Shown here: positions 9,103 to 16,566 of the stretch, in pieces
Layout: each line of letters begins with the position of its first letter
How positions within the stretch are numbered: the stretch's first letter is position 1
Assembly (NCBI RefSeq): GCF_036345155.1
Contig: NZ_CP107772.1
Location: forward strand, 6,076,001 to 6,140,000
Source of the DNA: Streptomyces sp. NBC_00582
GTDB taxonomy: Bacteria; Actinomycetota; Actinomycetes; Streptomycetales; Streptomycetaceae
DNA: 64,000 nt
Direction of reading: 5' to 3'
The notes under the pieces: generated by a model
Told to the model about the DNA's origin: nothing
Databases searched by the model: none
What the model saw: only the letters and a program-made list of their open reading frames with translations
Translations under genes and position numbers: made by a program

Positions 9103-9282
9103 ATGACGCGCAGCACCGTAGTTCCCGGTCGAACCGAAGTACGCCCGCAGATCCCGGGGGCATCGGACGGTTTCGACCTGGACGTCTCCCTCGTCGAGAT
9201 CGCCGACCCGGCGGGCCTGGTCAACCTCACCGACGACAACTGCGGGTCCACCTGCGGCGCCTGCACCACCAACGTCGCCTGA
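9103..9282 (+). CDS. FxLD family lanthipeptide precursor
   Basis: 59 residues from ATG 9103, with AGGAG five to six bases upstream. The leader holds FDLDVSLVE at residues 24-32, the FxLD signature. The core after about residue 43 reads TDDNCGSTCGACTTNVA, with three Cys and several Ser/Thr for thioether or dehydro-residue formation. FxLD peptides are modified by split LanB-type enzymes and may be methylated by a dedicated methyltransferase. Here the LanB gene downstream is broken and no methyltransferase is seen within the window, so the peptide is probably orphaned unless enzymes act from elsewhere. A strong hairpin follows 23 bases after the stop. Confidence 0.88.
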   Translation: MTRSTVVPGRTEVRPQIPGASDGFDLDVSLVEIADPAGLVNLTDDNCGSTCGACTTNVA

Positions 9283-9305
9283 CCCGGTCCCGAGATCACT
9301 CCGGT

Positions 9306-9339
9306 CTGGTGCCGCCGCGTCTCCGCGCGGCGGCACCAG
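9306..9339 (+). terminator. 14-bp hairpin after the precursor gene
   Basis: CTGGTGCCGCCGCG (9306-9319) pairs perfectly with 9326-9339 around a six-base loop. No T tract follows. Such hairpins between RiPP precursor and enzyme genes act as partial terminators or mRNA stabilisers, keeping precursor mRNA in excess. Confidence 0.75.
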
Positions 9340-9370
9340 CCGCCAGCCCCCATACCTACGGAGGTACTTG

Positions 9371-10390
9371 GTGGTTGCTCCGACTGCAGCGTTCCGCGCC
9401 GGTTCCACCGCTCTGGTGCGCGCCGTGGCCCGGCCCTCGCTGCCGTTCCCTCCGTGCCCTGACCTCGATGACCGCTCGCCCAGCGGTTCGTCTGCCCGTC
9501 TGACGTGGCTACGCGCGGTGTGGGCGGACAACGACGTCGCCGAGGCACTCCACCACTCCAGCCCGGCCCTGGCCACGCAGGTACGGGCTCTGTGTACGGC
9601 CGAGCGCCCCGCCCTCCGTGACGTGCAGCGCACGGCGCTGTCCGTGGCCCGCTACCTGCTGCGGGCCCAGCACCGGGCGACACCCTTCGGCCTGTTCGCC
9701 GGCGTGGCCACGGCGGAGTTCGGCCCGCAGGTGCGTGCGAACTGGGGTGAGGAGCACGTGGCCGTCGGCCGCGCCGGGGCAGAGTGGACGCACATCGAAG
9801 CTCACCGAGGCGTAGGCAAACGGATGCTCGACGGGCGCCAGGTTGCCGTACTCGCCGCTCTCGTTGAGGGCGACACGGCACGGGCCGCTGTCCTCCTCGC
9901 CGACACGATGCCTGGCGATCCGTGGGAGCAAGCTGTTACGGCATGCCTGACCGGCCTGTGCCGCCGCGACGCCGGGCAGACGGGCGACGGCCACCTGGCG
10001 GACCTGGCGGCCGCCTATCTTGAGCGCCGGTCTGAACCTGGGATGACTGTCTTCGATGCCCGGCTCGGCCTGACCGTCCTCGACCCGATCGGTTCCGCTG
10101 ATTCGCCCGCCGCGCACCGCATCGTCGAGGACCTCCACCGCAGGACGACGGAGGCCGAAGACGGCTACGCGGCCCGCGAGAACCTGGCTCACCCTCTGTT
10201 CACCGAGATCGCCACGGACCGGCAAGTACAGGACTGCCGTGCACTGGTGCGTTCCTGCGCCCTCGGGACAGGGACCATGTCGGACGAGTTGAAGGGCGAA
10301 CTGACGGCGGCACTCCGCGCCAGCGACAGCGTGATCCGGGAAAGCCTTGCATGGCCTTCAAATCTCGGACGTGCATGCCCTATGGAGTGA
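9371..10390 (+). pseudogene. LanB-like dehydratase N-terminus fused to unrelated sequence
   Basis: 339 residues from GTG 9371 (GGAGG six bases upstream; a TTG at 9368 is too close). Residues 1-140 match the start of LanB-type lantibiotic dehydratases: LTWLRAVWADNDVAEALHHS, then RTALSVARYLLRAQHRATPF and GLFAGVATAEFG. Full-length LanB proteins run to about 800-1000 residues. From about residue 145 the sequence becomes a helical region (RLGLTVLDPIGSADSPAAHR, NLAHPLFTEI) unlike LanB, perhaps the tail of a TPR regulator. I infer an internal deletion that joined two genes in frame. Glutamylation activity is very unlikely. Confidence 0.75.
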
Positions 10391-10467
10391 GCCTGATTGA
10401 CGCACGAACCTGGGAGCTCGTCGAAGGGCTGGAGCTGCGTGGCCCCAGGTTCTCCACAAGGGCGTGA

Positions 10468-11370
10468 TCAGCGCCGTCGTGTGCGCTGCGGTTGCGGGGC
10501 TGGGACGGCGGCTGCCGACTGGGCCGGGGCGGTGGGGCGCTGTGCGGTGCTCCGGGCCTGTGCTGCGCGGGCCTGTGCGCTGGGTGCCGGCCTTGCGCTG
10601 AGGCGTTGGATGCGCCAGGTCAGGACTCGTGCGGGGCGGCGGGCGTAGTCCAGGGCGCGCTGGTCGGCGATCTGCTGGAGGAGCTGTTCCGGGTCGTGTC
10701 CGGCTGCTTCTGCCTCGGCGAGGGCTGTGGTGAGGGCTGCGAAAGCGGGGTCTTGGATGACCCGTTCCACGTGCTCTGGTACGACTTGGCGTAGGCGGCG
10801 GATCTGCCGCTCCACGGCCTGCTGGGGCGGCTGGCGCTGTGCGAGAGCGGCCAGGGGTGCGGCGGCTGCTTGGTCGTAGGCGGCCTGGAGGTGGAGCAGT
10901 GTCTGCTGGGCGGCGGCGACTTGCTGGTCGTGGTAGCGCAGCTCGTGCCGGCGGGCGGCGGCGATCACGACGAGGAGCGCGGCGTCCAGGAACATCGACA
11001 GGATGGCGCCGTCCTTGGTGGCGGGCTCGCGGACCATCGCCCGCACGGCGCGAAGTTGGGGCCGCAGTGCCCGGGGTGCGAGAAGTGGGAGGGCGTCGAG
11101 GGCTTCGCCGAAGGCGGAGAGGTGGGCTTGGGAAGCTTCGTCGTCGGCCTGGTCAAGGTGGTCGGGGATGCGTTCGGCTGCGGCGGTGGCCTGGTGCCAG
11201 GGGTTGGGCCTGTGTCGGCCTGGCTGCCCGATGGGCTGCCGATCGCTGTTTTCCAGGCGCTTTCGGATCTTGGGGAATGAAGCGGAGGTCGAGCCCGACG
11301 ACGCGGAGGATCTCGACCCGGAATCCGTGCTGAACGGTGCTGATCCGTTGGGAGAAATTTCGGAGATCAA
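10468..11370 (-). pseudogene. Relaxase/mobilisation protein, C-terminal remnant
   Basis: The minus-strand frame reads GEALDALPLLAPRALRPQLR, AILSMFLDAALLVVIAAARR, HELRYHDQQVAAAQQTLLHL and ARRPARVLTWRIQRLSARPA, typical of the long helical C-terminal part of relaxases from Streptomyces integrative plasmids. The catalytic N-terminal histidine-triad domain is absent, and the first 50 residues are unrelated low-complexity sequence. It ends close to the left prophage attachment site, so the breakpoint may coincide with an earlier integration event. It cannot be functional as a relaxase. Confidence 0.8.
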
Positions 11371-11402
11371 CTCTCCGTCCGCTCACGCACCGCTCACGCA
11401 AA

Positions 11403-11429
11403 CGGCCCCGGACGACGAGTCCGAGGCCG
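11403..11429 (-). terminator. Hairpin left of attL, probably the original tRNA-Arg terminator
   Basis: CGGCCCCGGAC and GTCCGAGGCCG pair around a five-base loop with one mismatch. It lies 49 bases beyond the displaced tRNA 3' half in the tRNA's direction of transcription, where a tRNA terminator is expected. An equivalent hairpin supplied by the prophage sits at 52556-52588. Confidence 0.6.
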
Positions 11430-11477
11430 AACAGGACCCCTCCCTGGGGGAGAAACCCCAGGTCAGAGCGGCAATGC

Positions 11478-11524
11478 GTTGTGCCCCCGGCAGGATTCGA
11501 ACCTGCGACACCCGCTTTAGGAGA
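11478..11524. other. attL: attL core, 47-bp repeat of the tRNA-Arg 3' half
   Basis: Identical over 47 bases to 52612-52658. It contains the T-arm and anticodon-arm half of tRNA-Arg in minus orientation but continues with unrelated bases, so it is not a tRNA gene. It marks the left prophage boundary. Confidence 0.95.
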
Positions 11525-11539
11525 AAGCGTGCATCATCC

Positions 11540-11640
11540 GTGAGTCTCAGTGAGCCTCGGTGAGGCTGCGTGAGCCTCGGTCTGCAAGGGCGTGACCTGC
11601 GTAATCAAGTTTCAGTGAGTCTCGGTGAGAATCAGTGAGG
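11540..11640 (+). promoter_or_regulatory. Phased GTGAG decamer repeats beside attL
   Basis: GTGAG occurs at 11540, 11550, 11560 and 11570, then at 11615, 11625 and 11635, each series with exact 10-bp spacing and consensus GTGAGYCTCR. The same decamer occurs in reverse at 13913-13947 over the early promoter. Likely binding sites for the excisionase-like or Cro-like protein. Confidence 0.75.
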
Positions 11641-11647
11641 GGGTGTT

Positions 11648-11676
11648 GTGGCATCCATGTGGCATCTGCGTGGCAT
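11648..11676 (+). promoter_or_regulatory. Candidate integrase arm-type sites (left)
   Basis: GTGGCAT at 11648, 11659 and 11670, exactly 11 bp apart, between attL and the integrase stop. Two more copies with the same 11-bp spacing lie inside the right end at 52526 and 52537. This layout fits arm-type sites of a tyrosine integrase. Confidence 0.65.
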
Positions 11677-11682
11677 CCGGCC

Positions 11683-12963
11683 TCACACCGCCCGCAGCTG
11701 TCGAACAGCCGGCGTCTCCGGTGCCATGACCGCGAGCACCTGGGCGGCCACGTCTTCGGCGCTGTGCTGGTAGAGCCACGTCACCTTCGACCCGCGGTCG
11801 TGACCCATGACCGTCTGCACGTCCTTCTCCGGGACACCCAAGTCCTTCAGCCGCGTGGCGAAGACATGCCGGAGGTCATGCACCCGCGGCCACCACTCGT
11901 CCCGCTTGGTCTCCTCGTTCCGCACCTTCCGTGCCAGCCCAGCAGCCTGGATGGCAGGGATCCACGTCCGGCGAAAGTTGTGCCGAGTCAGGCAACCGCC
12001 GAGCGGGCCCCGAAAGACGAGTTCCTCGGGATGCAGGTCCCGGCCGTCGCCGATGGGGGAGACGGCGGTATCCGGCTTGAAGCGGGCCGCCATGATCTCG
12101 ATCGCTTCCACGGCAGCCGGGGTCAGCGGCACCGTGCGGAAGCCCGCGACCGACTTGGGTGCCGCCTTCCTGAACAGCGTTCCCTTGTCCTCACTGAGCA
12201 CTTCCTTCACTCTGAGGTGCTTAGCCTCCAGGTCTACGTGGGCCCACCGCAGACCGGTCGCCTCGCCCCACCGCATGCCGGTTTCCTCGAGGAAGGTGAC
12301 GAGCGGCCGGTACCACAGGGCGACGTGCTCGCGAATGAGCGCGACCTGCTCCCGGGTGGGTGGCCGGGTCTCCTCGGCGTCCTTCTTCGGCGGCGCGTCA
12401 AGCTGCACCTCGGCGGCCGGGTTGAACGGGATCCGCTTCCCGTCCCGCACCGCGTCGCGCAGCATCGCAGACAGCAGCTCCAGCACCTTCTTCCGGGTGT
12501 GGTGTCCCTTCACGTCCCGCGTGATCCAGGCCTGTAGCTCGATGTACTCCAGGTCACACAACCGCCACTTCCCCCACCGCGGCTCGATGTGGGCGCGCCA
12601 GTTGGACAGCTTCCGGTTCGTCGTCGTGACGGCTCGCTGTGGCTGCGCCGGCCACCACATGTCCCACCACTGGGACAGTGTGATCTCACCGCGCTTGGGG
12701 TCGGCGTACGTCCGCTTCCGCACCCGGGTGCGCACCTCGTCAAGGAACGCCTCGGCCGCTTTCTTCCCGCCCTCGCTGATCGGGTAGCACTTCTGCCGCT
12801 GCCGCCCGTCCGGGTCCCGGTAGCGGGCCTGCCAGCTTCCCTGGCAGTCGCGCCGCCGGTTGCGCTCGCCGTACTCCTCCGGCGGGTACGCCTCCATGCA
12901 CTTCGGGCAGCCGCAGCTCTTGGCCCGCAGTTGCCGCGGGTTGTTCGAGGCCCTACGCCCCAT
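11683..12963 (-). CDS. int: Prophage tyrosine integrase
   Basis: 426 residues from ATG 12963. The N-terminal 60 residues hold a CGCPKC motif and further cysteines, a likely zinc-binding arm-DNA domain. The core-binding domain follows (about 95-190), then the catalytic domain with R231 (GMRWGEATGLRW), H362 and R365 (VHDLRHVFATR), H388 (VMGHDRGS) and nucleophile Y398 (WLYQHS). All catalytic residues are present. The gene ends 158 bases from attL, as usual for integrases that insert into tRNA genes. Its start overlaps the upstream small gene by 11 bases, so the two are probably co-transcribed. Confidence 0.97.
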   Translation of the reverse strand: MGRRASNNPRQLRAKSCGCPKCMEAYPPEEYGERNRRRDCQGSWQARYRDPDGRQRQKCYPISEGGKKAAEAFLDEVRTRVRKRTYADPKRGEITLSQWWDMWWPAQPQRAVTTTNRKLSNWRAHIEPRWGKWRLCDLEYIELQAWITRDVKGHHTRKKVLELLSAMLRDAVRDGKRIPFNPAAEVQLDAPPKKDAEETRPPTREQVALIREHVALWYRPLVTFLEETGMRWGEATGLRWAHVDLEAKHLRVKEVLSEDKGTLFRKAAPKSVAGFRTVPLTPAAVEAIEIMAARFKPDTAVSPIGDGRDLHPEELVFRGPLGGCLTRHNFRRTWIPAIQAAGLARKVRNEETKRDEWWPRVHDLRHVFATRLKDLGVPEKDVQTVMGHDRGSKVTWLYQHSAEDVAAQVLAVMAPETPAVRQLRAV

Positions 12964-13201
12964 GTGTCACCACCTGCTCGCTCCTCCTCTGCTGTGGGAT
13001 GCGGGGTGTCATGTCGACGGTGTCCCCGCACCAGCAGACTGCACCCAACTGGGGCTGGGGGACGACCAGTTCGGTGAGGATGGCTCGGATGAGCGTCACC
13101 CTGTGTGTGGGGGAGAGTTCGCGCGGGATGATGATCACGCGCTCATCGGCATCGAAGGCCGGGACGGCGTCGGATGGAGCAAAGCGGACGCGGACGCACA
13201 T
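12953..13201 (-). CDS. Hypothetical prophage protein before int
   Basis: 82 residues from ATG 13201. The centre reads DADERVIIIPRELSPTHRVT and continues AILTELVVPQ with a later VCWCGD. Small proteins of this type often precede integrase genes in Streptomyces prophages and ICEs, but I recognise no function. Its stop overlaps the integrase start, suggesting translational coupling, so it may set integrase levels or be a cofactor. Confidence 0.7.
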   Translation of the reverse strand: MCVRVRFAPSDAVPAFDADERVIIIPRELSPTHRVTLIRAILTELVVPQPQLGAVCWCGDTVDMTPRIPQQRRSEQVVTHGA

Positions 13202-13393
13202 GCATACCCCCGGAAGCGCAGGCAGAACGGGAACCTGTCACCAGTGGGGGAGCACCAGTGCGTGTGACTGACCGTACCCCCATGTGGTCGAATTTGCGAC
13301 CACTGTTGAACGTGTTGTTGACGCGCGCTAACGGGGAGTGAGCGGGTCCATTTGAGCGGAGACCCGCGAGGCGTGCGGAAGGTTGTACGCCTG

Positions 13394-13765
13394 CTACTGC
13401 CCGGTGCGGTTGAAATCGTTCAGCGCGCGTAGCTCGACTTCCTTGGAGCGCTGCTGGTCAGCGGTCAGTCCGCGCCAGAGTTCGAGGATGCGGGCCTCGG
13501 AGTCAGGACTGAGCGGGCCGGGGGTCTCGCGGCCGGCGGCGCGGGAGATCTCGTCCTCGCTGAAGGCGGGGAACTCGCGGGCGAGTGCGGCGATGCTACT
13601 GGGGCGTACGCCCCGTTTTCCGCCCCTGGTTCGGTTCGTCCAGCTGTTGACGGTTGCGGGGGCGACGCCGATTCGGCGAGCGATCTCGGACTCGTTGACC
13701 CCGTAGTGGTCCTTGAGTCGTGCGAGAAGCTGCGCCAGATCTTCGGTGCGCTCCTGGTCTTCCAC
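13394..13765 (-). CDS. Prophage immunity repressor, XRE family
   Basis: 123 residues from GTG 13765. Residues 10-60 form an XRE helix-turn-helix (LLARLKDHYGVNESEIARRI, GVAPATVNSWTNRTRGGKRG). The C-terminal half (EARILELWRGLTADQQRSKE) matches small actinophage repressors. It is transcribed away from the early operon at 14024, the classic lysogeny switch layout. A perfect 10-bp inverted repeat (13787-13814) sits 22 bases upstream of its start, a likely autoregulatory operator. Confidence 0.88.
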   Translation of the reverse strand: MEDQERTEDLAQLLARLKDHYGVNESEIARRIGVAPATVNSWTNRTRGGKRGVRPSSIAALAREFPAFSEDEISRAAGRETPGPLSPDSEARILELWRGLTADQQRSKEVELRALNDFNRTGQ

Positions 13766-13786
13766 GCGCTAAGGGTGCCCTTTGAT

Positions 13787-13814
13787 CTTCTACTTTTGCA
13801 AGCCAAAGTAGAAG
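13787..13814. promoter_or_regulatory. Repressor operator candidate
   Basis: CTTCTACTTT (13787-13796) is the exact inverted complement of 13805-13814, separated by eight bases. It lies just upstream of the repressor gene. A GTAGAA half-site recurs inside the early promoter at 13961. Confidence 0.65.
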
Positions 13815-13912
13815 CATGGCGCGTTCTCTACGCAGCGCGTGACCTCCCCGTCGCGCGCCGTTGTGCACGGCATATGCCGCCACCATAGAACGCGCATTCG
13901 AATCGCGCCACA

Positions 13913-13974
13913 CTCACCGAAACTCACTGAGACTCACTTGACCTCACTGACACTGACACAGTAGAAATGTGTCA
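13913..13974 (+). promoter_or_regulatory. Early promoter with phased decamers and an operator
   Basis: TTGACC (13938-13943) and TAGAAA (13962-13967), 18 bases apart, form a plausible promoter for the early operon. CTCAC (GTGAG on the other strand) at 13913, 13923, 13933 and 13943 flanks the -35. TGACACA-N7-TGTGTCA (13954-13974) is a perfect inverted repeat over the -10. TGACACAGTGGAAA recurs before the excisionase-like gene at 14284. Confidence 0.65.
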
Positions 13975-14023
13975 ACGGCACCGCAGGGCGCCGCGCAGAT
14001 CACGACAGGTGTGAGGCACACGC

Positions 14024-14302
14024 ATGACCGACCTGATCCGCAAGAGCAGAGGCAAGCCGCTCCGCGACGCGATGAAGCGTCGAGGGGTGACGCAGGCCGA
14101 ACTCGCCGCCCGAACCAGGGAGGTAGACGTACGCGGGCAGGGAGTGAGTGTCGCCACCGTCGCGAAGGTGACGGGCAGCGGTGAGACGGCGGCCGAGAAG
14201 TGTCGGCTCCGTACCGCATGGCTTCTCGCCACGGCGCTCGCCGAGCCCCTCCAAGACCACTTCGACATGCCCTCAGTCTCTACTGACACAGTGGAAAGGT
14301 GA
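14024..14302 (+). CDS. Cro-like HTH protein
   Basis: 92 residues from ATG 14024. A helix-turn-helix spans about 12-60 (KRRGVTQAELAARTREVDVR, then VSVATVAKVTGSG). It is the first gene of the rightward early operon, opposite the repressor, so a Cro-like role is likely. Short length and no C-terminal domain fit. It is followed six bases later by the excisionase-like gene. Confidence 0.78.
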   Translation: MTDLIRKSRGKPLRDAMKRRGVTQAELAARTREVDVRGQGVSVATVAKVTGSGETAAEKCRLRTAWLLATALAEPLQDHFDMPSVSTDTVER

Positions 14303-14308
14303 ACCCCC

Positions 14309-14539
14309 ATGGCGACTCAGACCCTCGCTGAGCGCACCGAGACTCTCCGCCCCACCGGACTCTCCCCCCTGCTCACTACGGCTCAGCTCATGGCGCGCTA
14401 CGGCGTCTCCAACTGGACCGTCAACCAGTGGGTTCAGAGGGGCTGCCCCATCGAGCCCACCGCGTTCCGCGGCCGGCGCTTCGACCCGGAGGCGGTCCGC
14501 CGGTGGATGGCCGCGCAGGCCGAGCAGATCGGCGCCTGA
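14309..14539 (+). CDS. Excisionase-like HTH protein
   Basis: 76 residues from ATG 14309. LLTTAQLMARYGVSNWTVNQ followed by WVQRGCPIEPTAFRGRRFDP is the MerR/Xis-type winged helix (HTH_17-like) used by excisionases and small phage DNA-binding proteins. It is the best candidate to bind the GTGAG decamers beside attL and in the early promoter. Xis proteins bend DNA and direct the integrase to excise. Role is inferred from fold and position. Confidence 0.78.
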   Translation: MATQTLAERTETLRPTGLSPLLTTAQLMARYGVSNWTVNQWVQRGCPIEPTAFRGRRFDPEAVRRWMAAQAEQIGA

Positions 14540-14633
14540 CCACCCCTGAACGCGCCGAAGGGCCGCTCCGACTTCCCGGCCTGAGCGACCCGACGACCGG
14601 CGCCCCTACCCAACAGAGAAAGAGAGGCCACCG

Positions 14634-15068
14634 ATGGCCACATCATTGCAGACCAGCAGCGGGGTGATCCCGCTGCATCAGTCGCCGCAGGCGCGGCCGA
14701 CCACCCTGCCGCAGACGTACCGGGTCGCGGCCCGCATCCTCGCCGCGAACGGCCTGTACAAGGGCGACTTCGTACCGGACGCCATGGACCGGGAGATGTG
14801 CATCCCGCACTTCCTGCGACCGATGTCGATCGTGGCGGCGCTGAAGTGCGCGACGACCGGCGACCCGCACCTGACGTCGCTGCTCGCGGACCAGGCGATT
14901 GCCGTGCTGGCGCTGCGGCTGGAGGTCGACGGTGAGGGCCCGCTGTTCGGCGGGATCTTCGACCTGGAGGCGCACGTCGACGCGTGGGGCGACATGGAGG
15001 ACCGGACGACGGAGTCGGCGGTCGCGGTGCTGGAGGCGGCTGGGGACGCGTCGGAGGTCGCAGCATGA
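14634..15068 (+). CDS. Hypothetical early protein (DUF6197-like)
   Basis: 144 residues from ATG 14634, with AGAGAGG upstream. RVAARILAANGLYKGDFVPD near the start and IVAALKCATTGD afterwards resemble DUF6197 proteins of Streptomyces phages and elements; that link is tentative. Highly acidic C-terminus. It opens a long run of overlapping early genes. Confidence 0.65.
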   Translation: MATSLQTSSGVIPLHQSPQARPTTLPQTYRVAARILAANGLYKGDFVPDAMDREMCIPHFLRPMSIVAALKCATTGDPHLTSLLADQAIAVLALRLEVDGEGPLFGGIFDLEAHVDAWGDMEDRTTESAVAVLEAAGDASEVAA

Positions 15069-15334
15069 GCACCCTCGACACTGCCCGTCGTGCCGCCGCT
15101 GAGCTGCTGCGCGAGTCGACGGGAAGCGACCTCCCGGAGTGGCGCGCCACCTTCGTTGGCGAGGCCCACGCCGCCAACGCCATCGCCCCCATCTGCACGG
15201 ATGAGGAGCACATCGAGTCTGAGGACCCGTCCGCGCTCGACTGCTGCCCCGAGCCGGTCATCCCGGTTGACCCGCCGTTGGTGGAGTACCTCGTCGCACT
15301 GCTGAACGCCGACCGTGAGGGGCGGTGGGCGTGA
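15065..15334 (+). CDS. Hypothetical early protein
   Basis: 89 residues from ATG 15065, overlapping the previous stop by ATGA. Contains a CTDEEHIESEDPSALDCC acidic stretch with three cysteines. No family recognised. Tight coupling places it in the early operon. Confidence 0.65.
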   Translation: MSTLDTARRAAAELLRESTGSDLPEWRATFVGEAHAANAIAPICTDEEHIESEDPSALDCCPEPVIPVDPPLVEYLVALLNADREGRWA

Positions 15335-15798
15335 ACACGAAGGCGCTGAACTCGCTGGCGGATGTGATCTGCCGGGCGCAGGAGCAGGACCGGACGCCGA
15401 TGGGGATCGCGTTCGCGATCGACTCGGCTGGCCGGCACATGTCGCCGGAGACGGCGGCAGAGATGGAGCGGCTCCGGGCGAAGGTGGCCGAGCTGGAGGC
15501 CACACCGACCACGGTGTTCCGCGCTCAGCACGACTCGATCGTGATGGGCCTGTACACCACGGCAGCCGAGGCCCGGAAGCACTGCGAGACCGAACTCCTC
15601 CGCGAGTACGCCGACAGCACGAAGGTGTCGCTCTGGTGGCGGGAGGACGAGGACACCGTCGACCAGCCGGAAGACGGCGAGGCCGAGCTGTTCGCGCACG
15701 TCATCCCGAGGGGCCTGACCGGTCGCGTCTGGCGCACGGGCTACGTCGTCACCCCGCTGGAGGTCGCCGCCAAGTTCGACGAGGGGGCCGACGAGTGA
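15331..15798 (+). CDS. Hypothetical early protein
   Basis: 155 residues from GTG 15331 (GTGA overlap with the previous stop). A short coiled-coil segment (AAEMERLRAKVAELEATP) precedes a compact domain with YTTAAEARKHCETELLREYA and LSLWWREDED-like acidic residues. This layout is common in Streptomyces phage proteins of unknown function. Confidence 0.65.
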   Translation: MNTKALNSLADVICRAQEQDRTPMGIAFAIDSAGRHMSPETAAEMERLRAKVAELEATPTTVFRAQHDSIVMGLYTTAAEARKHCETELLREYADSTKVSLWWREDEDTVDQPEDGEAELFAHVIPRGLTGRVWRTGYVVTPLEVAAKFDEGADE

Positions 15799-15908
15799 GC
15801 GCCACCGAGTGGCTCCTCTGGGCCGCCTCCGTCTGGTCCGTGTTCTTCCTGTACGCCGCGTTCGACGCGCCGACCCTCGTCATCCGCTGGAAGCGGGGCC
15901 GCCGATGA
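15795..15908 (+). CDS. Small membrane protein, 37 aa
   Basis: GTG 15795 overlaps the previous stop. WLLWAASVWSVFFLYAAFDA is one transmembrane helix, followed by a basic tail (RWKRGRR) that should stay in the cytoplasm. Its stop overlaps the next ATG, supporting expression. Function unknown. Confidence 0.6.
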   Translation: MSATEWLLWAASVWSVFFLYAAFDAPTLVIRWKRGRR

Positions 15909-16096
15909 GCGCCCACCTGCCCGAGCCCGACGACGAGTTCGAGGCCGACGAGATGGACATCGCCGACGAGGTCGCGTACGCGGACACCGGCCGGCCGTGG
16001 GGTGCACGGGTCATCAAACACCCGTCGCACGCCGCGACCCGCCGCCACTTCGAGGCGCACCCGCTGCCGACGCAGCAGGACCGGAGGCCGGCATGA
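15905..16096 (+). CDS. Hypothetical acidic protein, 63 aa
   Basis: ATG 15905, ATGA overlap with the previous gene. The first half is strongly acidic (PDDEFEADEMDIADEVAYAD), the second half basic and His-rich. An acidic DNA-mimic role is conceivable but unsupported. Coupled to the next gene. Confidence 0.6.
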   Translation: MSAHLPEPDDEFEADEMDIADEVAYADTGRPWGARVIKHPSHAATRRHFEAHPLPTQQDRRPA

Positions 16097-16566
16097 GCGC
16101 CCGCGACGACCTGTACCTGTTCGCGATGATCGGCAAGGTCCAGGAGGACGGCAACCGCGCGATGGCTCAGCGCAAGCTGGACGCCCATCACGCGGAGGTG
16201 CTGAACGAGGCGGCCGCCGAGGCCGACAAAACCGTCGCGCTCTTCGAGGACAGCGACGAGGGCGCGGCAGCCGCGGGCGCCATGGAGGGGATCGCCCTCC
16301 GCTTCCGCCGGATGGCCCGGGAGAAGAGCAGCCCCACCGGGGCCGACGCCACTCCCGACTTCTTCCAGCCCGGCCACCTCTACGCCTACGAGGTCTGGCG
16401 CTTCCACTGCGCCACCGTCACCGCCCACCCGACGACCGGCGAACGCACGGCGATCGGCTGGATCCGCATCAGCGACGGCAGTTGGACGACCTACGCCTAC
16501 TCGGCTGCGGAGTGGGGCGGGTCCTGGACCGACATCACGACCACCGGAAAGGACGGCCGCTCATGA
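16093..16566 (+). CDS. Hypothetical early protein
   Basis: 157 residues from ATG 16093. An N-terminal alpha-helical part is followed by PGHLYAYEVWRFHCATVTAH and ATAIG-like strands ending SAAEWGGSW, suggesting a small beta-rich C-terminal domain. The same type of protein recurs in Streptomyces phage early operons. No function known. Confidence 0.65.
   Translation: MSARDDLYLFAMIGKVQEDGNRAMAQRKLDAHHAEVLNEAAAEADKTVALFEDSDEGAAAAGAMEGIALRFRRMAREKSSPTGADATPDFFQPGHLYAYEVWRFHCATVTAHPTTGERTAIGWIRISDGSWTTYAYSAAEWGGSWTDITTTGKDGRS

Noticed and set aside
10375..10467. 30-codon frame after the LanB fusion (contains DARTWELVEGLELRGPRF)
   Set aside because: Looks like real protein composition but is too short and overlaps the preceding frame; probably a remnant, no support for a gene.
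11478..11550. Second tRNA-Arg gene at the left end
   Set aside because: Only 47 bases match; the 5' half is replaced by unrelated sequence, so it is the displaced att half.
13202..13393. Possible gene between the small protein and the repressor
   Set aside because: Under 200 bases with no frame that has a start, ribosome site and sensible composition.
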